Made by a program: the position numbers and the translations under genes
Shown: positions 62,656 through 64,000 of the stretch, one piece after another
Layout of the letters: each line of letters opens with the position of its first letter
How positions within the stretch are numbered: position 1 is the first letter of the stretch
Notes under the pieces: model-generated
Told to the model about the DNA's origin: nothing
Seen by the model: the letters and a program-made list of their open reading frames with translations, nothing else
The model's database searches: none
NCBI GenBank assembly: GCA_938008415.1
Contig: CALLKI010000009.1
Coordinates: 1 to 64,000, forward strand
DNA: 64,000 nucleotides
Direction of reading: 5' to 3'
Origin: an uncultured Luteimonas sp.
GTDB lineage: Bacteria; Pseudomonadota; Gammaproteobacteria; Xanthomonadales; Xanthomonadaceae

Positions 62656-64000
62656 TCAGAACGGCAGCTGCAGCTCCGGCTCGAGCGAGAGCAGCTGCGC
62701 GCGGAACTCCGCCTGGATGCGGGCCAGCGCCTCCTCGTTGTCGGCGTCGAAGCGCAGCACCAGCACCGGCGTGGTGTTGGACGCGCGCACCAGGCCCCAG
62801 CCGTCGTTCCAGTCCACGCGCAGGCCGTCGATGGTGGACAGGCGCGCGCCCTCGAAGCTGGCGTGCGCGCGGAAGCGCTCGACGAAGCCGTGCGGGTCGC
62901 CGCCCGGCGCCTGCACCTTGATCTCCGGCGTGGACACGCCGGCCGGCAGGGCGTTGAGCACCTCGCTGGGCTCCCTGGCGTCGAGCGAGAGGATCTCGAG
63001 CAGGCGCGCGGCGGCGTAGATGCCGTCGTCGAAGCCGTACCAGCGCTCGGCGAAGAAGAAGTGGCCGCTCATCTCGCCGGCCAGCTCGGCCTCGACCTCG
63101 CGCATCTTGGCCTTGATCAGCGAGTGGCCGGTCTTCCACATCAGCGGGCTGCCGCCGTGGCGCAGGATGTGGCCGGCGAGGCGGCCGGTGGACTTGACGT
63201 CGTACAGGATCACCGCGCCCGGGTTGCGGTCGAGCACGTCGGCCGCGAACAGCATGAGCAGGCGGTCGGGGAAGATGTTCTGGCCGTCCTTCGTGACCAC
63301 GCCGAGGCGGTCGCCATCGCCGTCGAAGGCGACGCCCAGGTCGGCGTCGAAGCGCTGCACGGTGTCGATCAGGTCGGCGAGGTTGTGCGGCTCGCTCGGG
63401 TCGGGATGGTGGTTGGGGAAGGTGCCGTCGATCTCGCAGAACAGCGGCACCACGTCGGCGCCGATGGCCTCGAGCACGCGCGGGCCGATCTCGCCGGCCA
63501 CGCCGTTGCCGGCGTCCACCACCACCTTGAGCGGGCGCGCGAGCTGGACGTCGTCGGCGATGCGCCTGACGTAGTCATCGGAGATGTCGCGCTGGTCGAG
63601 CCCGCCGGGCGCCGGCGCCACGTACAGGCGGTCCTCGGCGATGCACCGGTGCAGGTCGGCGATGGCCTCGCCCGAGAGCGTCTCGCCGCCGACCATGATC
63701 TTGAAGCCGTTGTAGTCCGGCGGGTTGTGGCTGCCGGTGACCGAGATGCAGCAGCCGGTGCGCAGGTGGTAGGCGCCGAAATAGGTCACCGGCGTGGGCA
63801 CCATGCCGATGTCGATGACGTTGCGCCCGGCCTTGCGCAGGCCCTGGACGAGGCCGGCGACGAGGTCCGGGCCGGACAGGCGGCCGTCGCGGCCGACCAC
63901 GATGTCGGTCAGGTCCTGCTCGCGCATCAGCGAGCCGATGGCCAGGCCGATGAGTTCGGCCACGCCGGCGTCGAGCGTCTGCCCGACGATGCCGCGGATG
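62656..64000 (-). CDS. phosphomannomutase/phosphoglucomutase, 5' part cut off
   Basis: The gene runs off the window end, so the first residues are missing. The visible 448 codons match alpha-D-phosphohexomutases: IRGIVGQTLDAGVAELIG at the cut edge, the catalytic phosphoserine in TGSHNPPDYNGFKI, the metal loop AFDGDGDRLG, the sugar-binding GEMSGHFFF and the phosphate loop RASNTTPVLVLRF. The pattern is that of AlgC/XanA-type enzymes with dual mannose and glucose specificity, which supply sugar nucleotides for LPS and exopolysaccharide. No neighbours are visible to narrow this. Confidence 0.93.
   Translation of the reverse strand, partial: IRGIVGQTLDAGVAELIGLAIGSLMREQDLTDIVVGRDGRLSGPDLVAGLVQGLRKAGRNVIDIGMVPTPVTYFGAYHLRTGCCISVTGSHNPPDYNGFKIMVGGETLSGEAIADLHRCIAEDRLYVAPAPGGLDQRDISDDYVRRIADDVQLARPLKVVVDAGNGVAGEIGPRVLEAIGADVVPLFCEIDGTFPNHHPDPSEPHNLADLIDTVQRFDADLGVAFDGDGDRLGVVTKDGQNIFPDRLLMLFAADVLDRNPGAVILYDVKSTGRLAGHILRHGGSPLMWKTGHSLIKAKMREVEAELAGEMSGHFFFAERWYGFDDGIYAAARLLEILSLDAREPSEVLNALPAGVSTPEIKVQAPGGDPHGFVERFRAHASFEGARLSTIDGLRVDWNDGWGLVRASNTTPVLVLRFDADNEEALARIQAEFRAQLLSLEPELQLPF

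Overview
The window is a continuous, very GC-rich gammaproteobacterial chromosome segment (most coding lines count near 70% G+C). Gene content points to the Xanthomonadaceae/Lysobacteraceae (Lysobacter, Luteimonas or Pseudoxanthomonas type): an OleA almost colinear with the Xanthomonas campestris enzyme, a TonB receptor paired with an S9 peptidase, a tatABC-RDD operon, heterodimeric glyQ/glyS, and single-copy ubiJ-ubiB, rdgC, ttcA, fbp and plsB. No rRNA, tRNA, CRISPR array, insertion sequence or prophage was seen. The family-level placement is inference; the genus is not resolved.

Left part (1-17.2 kb): the end of an M16 peptidase and a small lipoprotein lead into the long-chain olefin pathway. 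oleA (thiolase-type head-to-head condensation) lies at 2.8-3.8 kb; oleB, oleC and oleD lie at 12.6-16.9 kb. The 8.7 kb between oleA and oleB holds an accessory block (4.2-10.0 kb): a small acidic protein, a single-chain MmeI-like restriction-modification enzyme whose specificity region is visibly poorer in G+C than the rest of the gene, an unrecognised 234-aa protein, and a DUF3800 protein. A UPF0149 protein and a lipoprotein amidohydrolase follow. A YkgJ-like cysteine-cluster protein sits between oleB and oleC on the other strand.

Middle part (17.2-44.4 kb): ubiJ-ubiB (ubiquinone), a TonB-dependent receptor with an S9 peptidase (probable peptide uptake and digestion), the tamA-tamB outer-membrane assembly pair, glyQ and glyS, an orphan GspE/PilB-type ATPase, a frameshifted glutamine amidotransferase, two tandem paralogous multi-pass membrane proteins, the tatA-tatB-tatC-RDD operon, a SYLF-domain protein, and hemH with an alpha/beta hydrolase.

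Right part (44.4-64 kb): a lipoprotein, a YgjP-like metallopeptidase, rdgC, ttcA, fbp, a YdcH-like protein, a LuxR-type regulator, plsB, a thioesterase-like protein, hemD, an MgtC/DUF4010 membrane protein, fadI, a divergent unknown protein, an MFS exporter divergent from an XRE/MmyB-type regulator, a putative Zn protease and, running off the window edge, a phosphomannomutase/phosphoglucomutase.

Two genome-wide patterns stand out. Many genes lack a Shine-Dalgarno sequence and instead carry a -10-like hexamer that ends 6-7 bases before the start codon, which predicts leaderless transcripts. A family of GC-rich palindromes (arms like CCTCCCCCGC / GCGGGGGAGG) is scattered through the intergenic gaps.
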